A stretch of 64,000 nucleotides of DNA, from the NCBI GenBank assembly GCA_010015745.1, contig ML978171.1, positions 351,212 through 415,211 on the forward strand, given 5' to 3'. The stretch is from Setomelanomma holmii (Eukaryota > Ascomycota > Dothideomycetes > Pleosporales > Phaeosphaeriaceae). Shown here one piece after another: positions 32,786 through 43,662 of this stretch (within the stretch, counting starts at the first letter, position 1; each line of letters begins with the position of its first letter). The position numbers and the translations under genes are program-made. The notes beneath the pieces are model-generated. The model was not told the origin of the DNA. It searched no databases and worked only from the letters and a program-made list of their open reading frames with translations.

Positions 32786-35157
32786 TTACATGCTTGATCG
32801 TGGCGCATCTGCTGCTTTCCGTTCCTCAACAAAATAACTCGGCAGCGGATCCTCAGGATAGCCATCTTCATCATCTCTCGCTGTCGTCTTCTCAACAAAC
32901 GCATTCCTATCGTTCAGAAACTCCTTTCCTGGCAGACTCTCTCGTTCCTCATCTCCCATCTCTTCCCGCGCCTTGTTTCTCTGAAACCTCATCCTTGCAC
33001 GCGCCAGTTCAGTATGTGAGAACTCCGTTAGCGTTTTCTCAATCTGATCCTCAACAAGCTTCTTCGTATAGTTCGCCAGCGATCTAGTAGTGAAGTGATT
33101 CGGGAACCGGTAGCTAAGCCACAGGTAGCACACGAGCATTTTGTGCAGTTGTTCTAGTGAGTACAGGTATGCTCTATCGCCGGATGGTTCTTTGTCCATG
33201 ACGCTTAGTGGTAGTTTTTCGAGATCGAGCAGGTTGCCCGATTTCCCATCTGCTATGCATTCAGCTAGCGAGCGGAGGAATTCTCGCTCGCCGTGGTCGC
33301 GCATGTTGATTGGCGCGGCACAAATCATGATGCGGTCTTGGACACCCAAATTCTTTACAGTGTGGATGCAGTCTGCGATGGCTAGCTGGTCCTTCAAGCC
33401 GCAGAGGTGGAAGCGTGGATGAATCTCTGAGATTTCGTGGAGACGCAACATGATATAGCTGAATGGTGTGCCGGGAGGGAAGTAGTTTGCGAACCTTTCA
33501 ACGATCAAGGAAGGGGGAAATAGTCCAGCGGTTTTGATTGGCTCTGGCTCCCTCTTCATGCTCGATTTGAGGTATTCGTGATCGATTTGGTCGAGTGTCG
33601 TGACCCACCCGACTATCTGTTGCTCTGGCGCTTTCGGCTCTGGTGCGTCGTCCAGGCCAATCGCGGGATCGACCGCAACATCGGCGATGGACTTTGGAGA
33701 GTCGTCGCTGACGGCTTGGTGAGCGGTTTTATAACGACCAGCACGACCGGCGATTTGCTTGACCTCAGAAACTTGCAACGGCACATAGGTGACGCCGTTG
33801 TTCTTTATGGTAGACTCGAAAATGATGCGCTTGATAGCCCTGTGCTTGTCAGTCTTTGATCATGGAAAGATGGCTTCTCTCCTCACAAGTTTAGTCCCAT
33901 GCCAATGGCATCACTGGCCACAAGGAAGTCGTAGTCATTGTCAGGGTCGTTGAATAGTCGCGCCTGTTGAGCTCGCGTTTCAGGTGGTAAACTGCCATAC
34001 ACGATTGCACACTTCCTCCCAGTCTTTTTCTCGACCTCCCGCCGCAGCGCGTGGATGCCGAGGACTGTGAAGGCAACAATACAATCACCTTTCTGCAGAT
34101 TGGCCAGCTTTCCCTTCAGACTTTTTGACTCAACCTGTAGCGGCGTAAGACGCTCGTACTCGTGAATGTGTACCTCATCGCCGACCAAGGCGCAGAGCTC
34201 GCGCATGAGCGGCACCGTACGTGCTTCTCCGCAGAGATGAATCTCGTTAGCCTGCAGACCCATGAACGCTTGCGTCCATGCCCATCCTCGCTCTCTGTGA
34301 TTGATCATCTGTATCTCGTCGATAACGGCGACTTCGAATCGAGCGTTTAGAGGAGCCATCTCCACTGTACAACTGAACATCTTGGCCTTTTCACCATCAG
34401 GCATGCGCTGCTCTTCTCCCGTAACTAGCGCACATGTCTTGCCCTTCGCATTCAGGCGCGTGTAGACTTCGTGTGCAAGCAGACGCAGTGGGCCAAGGTA
34501 TATGCCCGTCTCAGCCTCCTCTAGTCGCTTGAGCGCGTGGTACGTCTTGCCAGAATTTGTGGGACCCACGTGTAGATGTACTGTGCGCGGTATCTGTCTT
34601 GTCGCAGGATACCATTCGGCTGGATATCGCAGATCTGCCACCTCTTTCTGGTTCTCCAACTCGGCAGTCGTGAAGCGGCCGCCACACGTCTGCGCGTAGA
34701 ACAGATAACGCAGGCGTGTAATCAAAGTAGCCTTTCCCCTGGCCGCCTCATTCGCCAGGTCTTTCAATTCTGGCGGGGCTTGCTTCATCCATAGGTTTAT
34801 TGACCGCTCGAAGGTCAGCCATTCTTTGTCAAGTTCCTCTGTGGTGAGCTGCAGGCTCTCAAGAAATTCGGGCTTCTTGAACTCATCCTTGAGCTTCTCT
34901 AGCTGGCTGCGCACTGAGGTGAACAGGGAATCACGGTCTCTGGGCCCCCGCCATGAAGTTGTCGGATTAGGTTTGAGCGGGTTGAAGACACCTCCTTGCC
35001 TGGGTCTATAATCTGGCTTATGGTCTGACAGTCGTGCTAAAGCGCTTCTGTTCGCGGTCTGGGTATGCGGGCGGAGGCGTTGAGCTTGGGGTCGTGAGCG
35101 GGCGGCGAAGGCGCAGAAGAAACACAGCGAGTTACGCCGCGCTGAAAGTGGAGGCAT
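32786..35157 (-). CDS. SUV3: mitochondrial ATP-dependent RNA helicase, Suv3 type
   Basis: Two minus-strand exons, 35157-33887 and 33839-32786, give 774 residues. The N-terminus is rich in Arg, Ser and Ala (SARRNSLCFFCAFAARSRPQ), consistent with a mitochondrial presequence. Helicase motifs follow: Walker A in HVGPTNSGKTYHALKRLEEA, a GPLRLLAHEVY motif, TGEEQR, the DEIQM form of the DEAD box, and ASDAIGMGLNLAIKRIIFES with QIAGRAGRY. The short intron falls inside GMGLNL and is restored exactly by splicing. Suv3 unwinds RNA and, with the exonuclease Dss1, forms the mitochondrial degradosome. The C-terminal part ends with YFVEERKAADAPRSSM. It is divergent from SEC1 with 339 bp between the starts. 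Confidence 0.92.
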
Positions 35158-35496
35158 ACCAATGGGTCAGATGAGGGTGAAGGAAAGACTTCAGCGCGCG
35201 GTGCGCATGAGAGAGTCGAAAGCCATGGGCGTTTAGTCGACGATGTCATGGCTGGAATAAAAGTTAAGCCAAGCCGCCATTGGATGTGGGACCTCCGTCG
35301 GCCAGGGACCGCCGCCGCATCTGCAACACCTCCACCGAGCTGCCACGAGCTCGACACGCTTTGCGCCTGCACACCACACAATTTGCTCCTCCTTTGTAGC
35401 GCCCTGATTCTCTGCGCGAGAATATAATAATAGTCGTATCCAAATCCAGGCCTGTTTTGAGGTTTCAGGTGGCATTGGCTGCCATACCCCGCCAAC
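35158..35496. promoter_or_regulatory. divergent promoter region SUV3/SEC1
   Basis: 339 bp between the start codons of the minus-strand helicase and plus-strand SEC1 genes. It must contain both promoters. A short AT-rich block (AGAATATAATAATAG near 35420) lies 75 bp upstream of SEC1 and could be its core promoter. Confidence 0.45.
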
Positions 35497-37920
35497 ATGG
35501 CCAACACGGGTGTCTCCATGATAGACATCCAGCGAGAGCGTATGTACCACGCACATGCACAATCTTAACCCCCAAAGTCACCGCTAACATGTCACACAGT
35601 CATTCTCAGCACTATTCGCTCCACCACACGTGGCGACGTACGGCCTTCCTTCACCCTCGCTCGCGCTCCGTTAACACTTGCATAGTGGAAGATCCTCATA
35701 GTCGACGAGGACAGCAAGAAGCTCATAGATAACGTGGTCAAGGAAGATGACATTCTCAACCTCAACATCACGAGTACGGTCCACCAATTGCGCCTTGACA
35801 CCCGCGCTTACTTTGCCAGACATTGAGCGCCTCGAGGAGCGGCGGACGACCCAAAGAGATATGGACGCCATATACATCATCACACCGCGGGCGCACATTG
35901 TTGATTGTATGATGGCTGAGTTTGAGCAGCGGAGGTACCGGGGGTTTTTCCTGATATGGACCACGTGTAAGAGATGAAGAGCGAGCGGACATAGAGACAA
36001 GGCTAACCACCAACAGTACTCCCTCCGCCCCTCAAGGAGCGGATTGACCGCTCCCAGATGGCTCGAGAGCAAATCAGGAGCTTCAGGACAGTGCATCTCG
36101 ACTACCATCCTCAAGAGTCACACCTCATTACCTTCAAGGACCCTTGGAGCTTTCCCACTCTTTACCACCCGGAGTGCAACAACCTCGTGGTCAGGCACTT
36201 GGAGGATATGGCAGAGAAGGTAGCAACTTCTGATCTTAGAGGGAGGATGAGGCTGACATGGTCAGATTACTGGAGTATGTGTTGCATTGGGCGAATATCC
36301 CGTCATTCGATACTACCGCCCTCGAAACCCTACGCACGAGGCCAGTGTGCTGTGCTCGCATCTCGCGCGCTTCGTTCAAGACAAGCTTGACATGTATGCG
36401 CAGTACAACCAAGACTTTCCACCACAATCGAACCGACCCCGCGGTGCTCTATATATCACGGACCGGTCAATGGATCTCATAGCACCATTCGTGCACGAGT
36501 TCACATATCAAGCGATGGCTTTCGACTTGTTACCCATCATCGAGGGTGACAAAGTAACCTACAGGGCGAACGTCAACGAGGAGGATCCAGACTCAGAAGA
36601 AAAAGACATGGAGATTTCTGACAAGGACAAGATTTGGGTCGAGAACCGCCACCGCCACATGAAGGATACTTTAGACAAACTTGTTGGTGACTTTCACAAG
36701 TTCATTGCGGACAACCCACAATTCACCAACCAGGATGCTGCAAGTACTCAGGGAATGCAAGGCCTTAACCAGATCAAGGACATGATTGCTGGACTGCCGC
36801 AGTTTCAGGAAATGAAAGAGGCATACTCGCTGCACCTTACCATGGCGCAGAAATGCATGGAAATCTTTCAAAAGCACAAGCTGCCAGATCTAGCATCAGT
36901 CGAACAGGTATGTCACACCATGGCAGATGCATGCCTATTCTGACAACCCAGTGCCTTGCTACTGGACTCGACGAAGACTATCGAAAAGCGAAGAACACCG
37001 CTGACCAGCTTGTGCGAACATTGGACGAGCCAGATGTCACCCCTAGTGATCGACTTCGACTCATCGCCATGTACGTTCTTTTCAAGGACGGTATATTACC
37101 ATCGGATCTGCAGCGATTGCTGTTCCACGCACAGCTCCCTCAACCAGACGGCAACGTCATCTCCAATCTCGACCTTCTAGGTGCACGGTCATCTCGACAA
37201 CTAAAAGAAAAGCGAGATCCACCACCGCCACTTTTTCCACCCAAAGCTGCGCCGCCAATTAACCAGGAAGACTACAGCCTTTCACGATTCAACCCAGCTG
37301 TTCAAGATATGCTTGAAGACCATGTCCGTGGTACTTTGTCGCACGACATATTTCCATTTACGAAGATGTCACCAGAAGACATGAACATGATGCAAGAAAA
37401 CACTCCAGCAGCATCACTGCGCTCTGCGAAGCCAACATGGGCCAAGACGCGCTTAGCAAGCGTTGAGCCACGACAACGTGTCATCGTCTTCATGGCAGGC
37501 GGTGCAACTTACTCTGAAACTCGCGCCTGCTACGATGTTTCCAACAAGACGTCACGGGACATTTTCCTTGTCACGTCGCATATGGTGAAGCCCCAGCTAT
37601 ACCTGCGCCAAGTGGGCGACTTGAGCCAAAACCGACGAAGCCTACGACTACCCATCGACGGACCACAACCTACAGCACCAAAGCACCTGTTCGAGAAGCC
37701 AGAACCACCGAAGCCGGCCGTACCACCACCAGGCACAAAGCCAATGCCGCCGGGCCTGCCTGCAGGCCCCAAAGTGAATGGGCCGAAACCGCCAACAGCA
37801 CAGATGGGTGCGATAAACCTAAATGCGCCGTCGTCATCATCAAGCAGCGGGAAACACAAGGACGAGAAGGACAAGGAGAAAAAAAAGAAGAAGTTGCATT
37901 TGTTTGGCTCGAAGCATTAG
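35497..37920 (+). CDS. SEC1: Sec1/Munc18 (SM) family protein for exocytosis
   Basis: Seven exons join in phase: 35497-35539, 35600-35637, 35686-35773, 35820-35966, 36017-36219, 36266-36907 and 36952-37920, for 709 residues. Splicing yields RGDWKILIVDEDSKKLIDNV, DMDAIYIITP, FKDPWSFPTLYHPE, LGEYPVIRYYRP, RGALYITDRSMDLIAPFVHE, a helical domain and the RQRVIVFMAGGATYSETRAC strand typical of SM proteins. A long Pro-rich tail (EPPKPAVPPPGTKPMPPGLP) and a Lys-rich end follow. Sec1 binds assembled plasma-membrane SNARE complexes and promotes vesicle fusion at growth sites such as hyphal tips. The first four exons are tiny, a conserved style for this gene in filamentous fungi. The in-frame ATG at 35518 is an alternative start. 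Confidence 0.94.
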
Positions 37921-38190
37921 CGAGGCTGACTAACAGTCTCTTAGGCCCTTGCATACGTTTCTTTCAATTGTCCGTCAAGCTGCATGGCATTAGCGGCTGC
38001 ATTCTCTGGCATGGCGAGGCGTTAGTAGGCGAATTGTGCTTTGGTATACCTACTGGATGGGCGAAGCGTTCAGGTCTGAGAGATGTAGAGCATAGACTTG
38101 AGATACACGCAAAAAATACAAGTAACCTCCGATTGACAGTCTGATTCGTGTAGTAGCGGGTATCTCTAGAGAGGAACGCTGTAAATATTC

Positions 38191-39666
38191 TCAACCCCTC
38201 ATTCCCCTGACAGCATCCAATCTGACCATCTCCTCAGCAACCTCCCTCGCAACCACAGCCCTCTCTTCCTCCTCCCTCCTCTCCACCTCCTCATTCTCAC
38301 TCCTCGTCCTCCACGTCCGCGGCCTCGCTCTCGATCTCCTAACCACCTCATCCCCACTTATATCCTCGCCACCATAACCAGATCTTCGCATGAACTTCTC
38401 ATATATCCTCATTCGCGCTGGACTCGTGTTTCTCTCCTTTTTTCCAGCGCCGGCAGTCACACCACCGTTCGATTCGGCACACTCGAATGCATGTCTGATG
38501 TCCCCTGCCCGCACATTGCTCGAGTGTGAAGATTCGCAACTCGCACGCTCCAAACCTCTCACAAACCCGCCATGTGCGCGCCAACTCGTATCAAACGGAT
38601 TCCGCCCCGCGCCTAAATCGCGCCAACTCTGCACTACAAGTCTGACCTGCCCACCGCTTGCATGCGGGAAGAAATGACTCACCACGGTCCAGTCGGTGCG
38701 ACATGTGCTACAAGATTGTGTACCGGGGTATTTCCAGCCTCTGCGAAGGACGTTATCTAATGCGGCCATTAAGCCTGTATGCCCGTTTTCGCTGTCGCGA
38801 TGGCCTGAGAGGATTGTCGGGAGGACGGGCCAGATGTGTATGAGGATTTGTTTCCTGGTACTCAGGTTGGCAGGGAGGATGATTGCCCAGGAGGTGTGGA
38901 GGAGGAATGTTGCTTCATCGAAGGTGGAGATGCGCGCGGATATATCGAGTTTGGTAGGCACAGGTGTGCGATAAACTTTCGCCATACCAGCTTGACTGTG
39001 TGAAAAGGTTGACAGCGGAATGCCGTGTTGTGCGCCCCAGAGGTAGGAGTTGAGCGCGAGGCGGATGTGGTGATATCGTAGGATATACGCCCCATTTCCG
39101 CCTGCGTTTTGATCTCCGTTCCCGTTCTCGTTCCTGATACTGGTGCTCGTGCTGGTGATGGTACTGGTACTCGCGCTCAAGTAACTATTGAAATCCGAAC
39201 AATCCCTCTTCTTTCCCCCTATTGCACTCATCGGGCTCGTATCTGTTGCATTCCAAGCATGAAACACATCACACCAAGCGCAAAACCAATGCCCAGGGAA
39301 CGCACGCTCAACAACCCCTTCAATCATGCGTCGTTTCTCGAAGCGTGATTTACTTCCATTAATATGGCTGGTCAAATGCGCGGAGCCAAGTGCGTAGTAG
39401 ATGTACCGAGTGGACAAACATAACGGCGCTGCGGATGCGATGTCGAGGTATGAAGTGATGTGTTGAAGTAGTTCGATTGGGAGACTCAAGATCGGCACTG
39501 TCTGAGTTGTTGTTATCGCATCCTGGATTAGTGCTTGCTCGTGGTCGTTGTTGGACTCGATGCTTGTTCTTGGTGTTGTCGAGTCGGAAGTCGAGTCTGA
39601 TCTTGAAGTGTGTGATTTGTATGAGGCCGAGCTAAGGGAACCACGGAAGAGGGTTTTGGATATCAT
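38191..39666 (-). CDS. F-box domain protein, single exon
   Basis: An intronless 491-residue frame on the minus strand. A Ser/Thr-rich N-terminus of about 55 residues precedes an F-box (VPILSLPIELLQHITSYLDI, then PLCLSTRYIYYAL) at about residues 56-93. The middle part has many Cys, Trp and His residues (GHWFCAWCDVFHAW), which may bind metal. A Ser/Thr-rich loop (SYLSASTSTITSTSTSIRNE) follows. The C-terminal 60 residues are extremely rich in Arg and Glu (NEEVERREEEERAVVAREVA), predicted as a charged helix. F-box proteins recruit substrates to SCF ubiquitin ligases; the target is not known. The gene appears intact. It is convergent with SEC1, 270 bp apart. Confidence 0.78.
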   Translation of the reverse strand: MISKTLFRGSLSSASYKSHTSRSDSTSDSTTPRTSIESNNDHEQALIQDAITTTQTVPILSLPIELLQHITSYLDIASAAPLCLSTRYIYYALGSAHLTSHINGSKSRFEKRRMIEGVVERAFPGHWFCAWCDVFHAWNATDTSPMSAIGGKKRDCSDFNSYLSASTSTITSTSTSIRNENGNGDQNAGGNGAYILRYHHIRLALNSYLWGAQHGIPLSTFSHSQAGMAKVYRTPVPTKLDISARISTFDEATFLLHTSWAIILPANLSTRKQILIHIWPVLPTILSGHRDSENGHTGLMAALDNVLRRGWKYPGTQSCSTCRTDWTVVSHFFPHASGGQVRLVVQSWRDLGAGRNPFDTSWRAHGGFVRGLERASCESSHSSNVRAGDIRHAFECAESNGGVTAGAGKKERNTSPARMRIYEKFMRRSGYGGEDISGDEVVRRSRARPRTWRTRSENEEVERREEEERAVVAREVAEEMVRLDAVRGMRG

Positions 39667-40405
39667 CTTGGGTTATCCTTGCTCTTTCTCAATATGAGCC
39701 CTTTTTGCTAAAGTGATGAGGCTGCGGCGACTATGTCACAAGTCCAATGACGAACAAAACAGCGAGGTAGAATCCAGACAGGAGAAGGAAAGTAAGATGG
39801 AAAGACATGTACACTCAGCCTTGGTTTGGACTCGGACGAGATGGTGGGGTATTAGTCCTTCAGTAGTCGGAATGCCCACTCTCGTATGAAGGACAGCGAT
39901 AAGCCTAAGCCAGGCCTTACCCTGCCCTATCAACCCATCCCCTAAACCATGGCCTCGTGCCAAGATCAGCAAGTGACAGCAGCATACGTGCGCTAAGCAT
40001 CACTCACGTTCAGCACGAGGCAGTGGTGGCGGTGAGATGAGACACTGAACAGTCGCGTGCGAGGCATAGTCATTCACCTGATTGCCTTGATTTGGATGGT
40101 ACTAGCCTGAAGTGGTTAGCCGAGCGTTGGCCTACTCGGCAAAGCTGCAATGTCAACGTGATTCTGGACCCTGACGACTGGGATGTGGGCGCAGTATCAG
40201 CCATTCAGGTATTGAAAGAGTGATATTGGCGTCAGTGTGATGGAATAGTATTAACGTGCGATATCATGCTTAAATACCTGCTGGCACCAACGCCGCGCAT
40301 GCTTCGCCGGCCGATCCATGGGTGTCGCGCTGACCCCAGATTCCAAAATGGCCTAGATTATATGTTACAGAGGTAAAATCATGGTCAAAACTGCTTTGCA
40401 GGATT
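39667..40405. other. intergenic, no gene seen
   Basis: About 740 bp between the F-box gene and KEI1, both on the minus strand. No coding motif or repeat is recognised. Confidence 0.5.
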
Positions 40406-41323
40406 CTATCTGGGCAGTTCCTGCGCGAGATTGAGTTGTGGCACAGGCGGGCCGGTGCCAGACCGACGCCGTCGCTCACGCTCGTTGAAGCCGATGGGCT
40501 GCTCCAGCTGTGTCTTCTTGAACTTGCCACCGACTCCACGCATCCACTCACCGTCCTCATCAGCACCGAGCCAGTACTTGGGTGCGCCACTAAGCATCGC
40601 CCTTCCGAGCTTGCCTTGCCAGCCGTTGCCCTCCTCTTTGCCCTCGGTGAACGGATTCTCAGCTAGGTCTGTTGCAGAGGTTTGCATGTTATTCGAAGTG
40701 TACCACGCAGCGGACGAGGCGTTGGCGGCGATGTGTTGACGTAGGCACTGGCGCGCAAAGGCCAGCATGATGAAGACGAAGTAGACGCGCAGCGCCCAGA
40801 AACCAGAGATGAGCGAAATGCTCATGATGCTGCCGCTCTGGAATACCGCATTTCCGAGACCCGCACCAGCGTCCGCGCCGTGCCCTACCGCGATAGCGTC
40901 CTGGCCAGCCTGTAGACCCTCTGTGGGCGCAGCCACGACATCGACCTTGGAGACATTGTATTTAGGGCTTGTGAACCCCGCATTGTCGGAAATGCCAGAC
41001 GATCCTGGCACGGTGGACTCGCCTGGCTGCGCGGCGAGTGTGTAAAACCATGCGATGCCAAAGAAGGCCGTGTAGAGTGCGTTGATGACAGAGTCGATGG
41101 CGTACAGGTGGGCGAGTAATAGTGTTTCGAAGGGACTTTGCAGCCGAATATGCTTGTAGAGAAAAACTGTGGCAACGAGAGCTGCTGTGGAATAGAGGTA
41201 CATGGACAGCTGCCAGCCATCGATGTGCGCGCCGGTGATGAGGGCGAGGAGGCCGTAAAGGCCAGAAACTTTGTTAATGATTTGCAGGTAGGTGATGATT
41301 TCCGCGCCAGTCCGTAGGGACAT
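40406..41323 (-). CDS. KEI1: inositolphosphorylceramide synthase subunit Kei1
   Basis: An intronless 305-residue membrane protein on the minus strand. It opens with LRTGAEIITYLQIINKVSGL, and membrane segments follow near residues 19-33, 40-58, 70-95 (HLYAIDSVINALYTAFFGIA) and 165-190 (SLISGFWALRVYFVFIMLAF). The pattern and the AEIITYLQIINKVSG start match the Kei1 family (formerly DUF1753). A luminal loop rich in Gly and Ala sits between helices 3 and 4, and the cytosolic tail contains NPFTEGKEEGNGWQGKLGRA. Kei1 is the essential partner of Aur1 in Golgi inositolphosphorylceramide synthesis. Many Basidiomycota and all Ascomycota need this sphingolipid step. No lesion is seen. Confidence 0.85.
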   Translation of the reverse strand: MSLRTGAEIITYLQIINKVSGLYGLLALITGAHIDGWQLSMYLYSTAALVATVFLYKHIRLQSPFETLLLAHLYAIDSVINALYTAFFGIAWFYTLAAQPGESTVPGSSGISDNAGFTSPKYNVSKVDVVAAPTEGLQAGQDAIAVGHGADAGAGLGNAVFQSGSIMSISLISGFWALRVYFVFIMLAFARQCLRQHIAANASSAAWYTSNNMQTSATDLAENPFTEGKEEGNGWQGKLGRAMLSGAPKYWLGADEDGEWMRGVGGKFKKTQLEQPIGFNERERRRRSGTGPPVPQLNLAQELPR

Positions 41324-41984
41324 TTGTTGAAGAAATGTCTACGAGTCCGAATTAGTGTCCGTCGTGTCGCAAATGTTTGCCAGCAAAGTGGTGGTGGTAG
41401 CAGTGTGATTGTTGACGTACCCTCGGGCGCGGAATCTCCAAAAGATGAGAAGGCGCCATCATTGCGGATATGCGTCGCGCAGCAATCACTGCACGTGCTT
41501 TGAAAGGTGAAGAATGCTAGCGATACTCGCGAAACGGTACGGCGGGAATGTCAGTGGTAGGAGACGAGGAGTTTTGAGGTGTGAAAGAGCTTCGTCCGTG
41601 GTTGCTGGTTTCCTGCGGAAGCGCCGGTTAGATTTGCTCATCTTGCAGGGCTGACAGCACTAAGCCCCTTTCCCTGACAACGGCACGTGCGCTCTCCTTC
41701 ACACATTAACATCATTATCGTAGACGGTGCTGAATATCACTAGCCCGTATGTCACATCAGTGGACGCAGGTGGCCGTTGGCGGTTCGAAGTGCACCCCCG
41801 ATGTGCGCGAGGCAGGTACAAAGCGATGACGTACGCTCCCAGCTGCCAACTCTGGTGGCACCACTTCAGCCGCTCCAGCTCCCTTTCAACTCGAAGCGGG
41901 GTTGAAGTGTATATATGAGCCGAAAACTCGAAGCCATCGCCCATCATCAAACATCTGGTCCCTGTCTGACAAGAGTCATTCTTC
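41324..41984. other. divergent intergenic region KEI1/SDR
   Basis: About 660 bp between the KEI1 start and the SDR start. Short frames only. A TATATATG element at about 41910-41917 lies about 70 bp upstream of the SDR start codon and may be its TATA box. Confidence 0.45.
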
Positions 41985-43077
41985 ATGATGGCAGACTACA
42001 AACCGCCGCCACCTAAGGTGCAACAACAAGACCTCAAAGGCAAAGTAGCTGTGGTAACGTATGGATTTCTCGCGGCTTCAGCGCATATTTCCTACTCCAT
42101 GCTCATCTTGCTTCATATGTTGGTGTTCGTGCTTGGTGCCACTTTCACGAAGATTCAACTATGTTGGCAATATTTCCCACAATCAATCAGTATCGGCCTG
42201 TCATTGCTTGTCAAGGGATTCATCATATATTCTGGCAATGATCTGACCCTAGATCAGAGGAGCTACCAAAGGCATCGGCCGCGCCATCACTCTCGGCCTA
42301 GCTACACGCGGCTGCTCCATTCTCGGAACATACTCCTCGCCTCAGTCTGCACACAACTTCGACGTCCTGTCCCACACGGTCCAGGATCTGTATCACAGCG
42401 CCGGCACCGCCAATCCTGATGTTTCTTCTCACGGTTCGATCGAGGGTGCTCCAAAGTTGAAAGGCGTGGCCGCCGACATCACATCCATGTCCTCTGTGGG
42501 TGCGGTCCTAGCTAGCATCGAGCAAGACTTCGGAAACAAGATCGATATCCTGGTCCTGAACGCGGCCCACAACGCCAGACCCAAAGTAGGCCAGGCGAGC
42601 GAGGCGGATATTGCGAATAGTCTGGTGGGTAACTTGCAATGGCCCATCGTCTTGGTTGAAAATCTGGTGCGGCAGTCTAGCTTCAACGCGAATTCGCGCG
42701 TTGTTATTATATCTTCGGATCGTGTGCGCGATCCAGCACCGGGTTCAGCTCTGTTCAACGCCACCAAGACTGGTCTTGAGTCACTCGCGCGATCTTGGGC
42801 TGTGGAGTTGCCTCTCACGTTTCCAGGCACGACGACGAATGCTGTCAGCGTTGGAATGACCGATACGCCAGGATTGCGTTCGTTCCCAGCTGCGGCTGTT
42901 GAGGCGTTGAAAGCGCAGCGGCTGCCCAAGGTCAAGGTGGTCGCTGGAGGCAGGATGGGCTATGCCGAGGATGTCGCAGATGTCGTGGGCTGGCTTGTCA
43001 GTGAGAAGGCGAGGTGGCAGACTGGAAGTGTAGTTGCTGCGAACGGGGGCGCAGAGTGGGTTGGTGGGAGCTCGTAG
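41985..43077 (+). CDS. short-chain dehydrogenase/reductase, altered active site
   Basis: Two exons, 41985-42058 and 42258-43077, separated by a 199-bp intron (donor GTATGG, acceptor GATCAG), give 297 residues. Splicing restores the cofactor motif VAVVTGATKGIGRAITLG (TGxxxGxG). Other SDR parts are VAADITSMSSVGAVLASIEQ, ILVLNAAHNARP (in place of NNAG), RVVIISSDRVRDPAPGSALF and a C-terminal GSVVAANGGAEW. The catalytic YxxxK motif reads FNATK, so the usual Tyr seems to be Phe. The Ser three positions ahead of it and the Lys are present. Most SDRs use the Tyr for proton transfer, so activity may be changed or lost. The rest of the fold is undamaged and there is no frame lesion, which argues for a non-classical or non-catalytic role over plain decay. 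Substrate unknown. Confidence 0.85.
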
Positions 43078-43178
43078 GTGTGGTCTTGAGAATTGGATAT
43101 TTGGGTGGTAACGGTAACGCTCGTCGAAGGCAATATAGACTGCGAGCAGCTCAAGGGGCTGGAAGGCATGAAAAGATC

Positions 43179-43625
43179 TCAGAGGACTGGGCAGGTGTAA
43201 ATGTCGATACCAGGCTCGGATGGGTGAAGTTTCATGGTCGATTCGCCTGTCAGTGTTTTAATGTAGAACAATCTTCCTCCTGGGGTCGCTTGAGGTATCC
43301 AGAAACGTTTTTTCTCTTCATCATAATACCTTCTAATCCAGTGTATACGCCTAACCTGAGGGGTGTATTTAAAAAGCTTTGGCCGCCTGGTGGAGTTCTC
43401 GTGGTTGTCTTCATCTTCCTCCTCCTCGTAGATCTCGTGCATTTCATCACAACTTATCCACGTGCAGCAGTTACTGGGAAACCAGTCTCGTTCACCCCGA
43501 ATAACACCATCCTACCATCCACTCTCAAGCTGCGTAATGACTTGAATTATATCGCCCTGCCAAAATGTAAGGGTCGTGCTGTCATCATCTTCGAAGTCCC
43601 ATAAAGCCCGGTAAAACACTTGTTC
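43179..43625 (-). pseudogene. SH3-WW fragment of a Cdc25-type RasGEF with nonsense codon
   Basis: On the minus strand an SH3 domain reads ALWDFEDDDSTTLTFWQGDI then QVITQLESGW, a TAG stop at 43514-43512, and DGVIRGERDWFPSNCC. After an acidic linker (EIYEEEEDEDNHE) comes a WW-like segment, FWIPQATPGGRLFYIKTLTG. The order SH3 then WIPQ...GRLFY is what I know from filamentous-fungal Ras exchange factors of the Cdc25 kind. The catalytic RasGEF region is absent; the frame ends at 43179 and the SDR gene begins beyond. The stop stands where SH3 domains have the second Trp of the WW pair; TGG to TAG is one G-to-A change, or CpA to TpA on the plus strand. I infer a truncated duplicate hit by RIP-like mutation. 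Confidence 0.65.
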
Positions 43626-43662
43626 TTTGTACGAGCGTATTGCTTTCAGTTGTCGGATGTGA

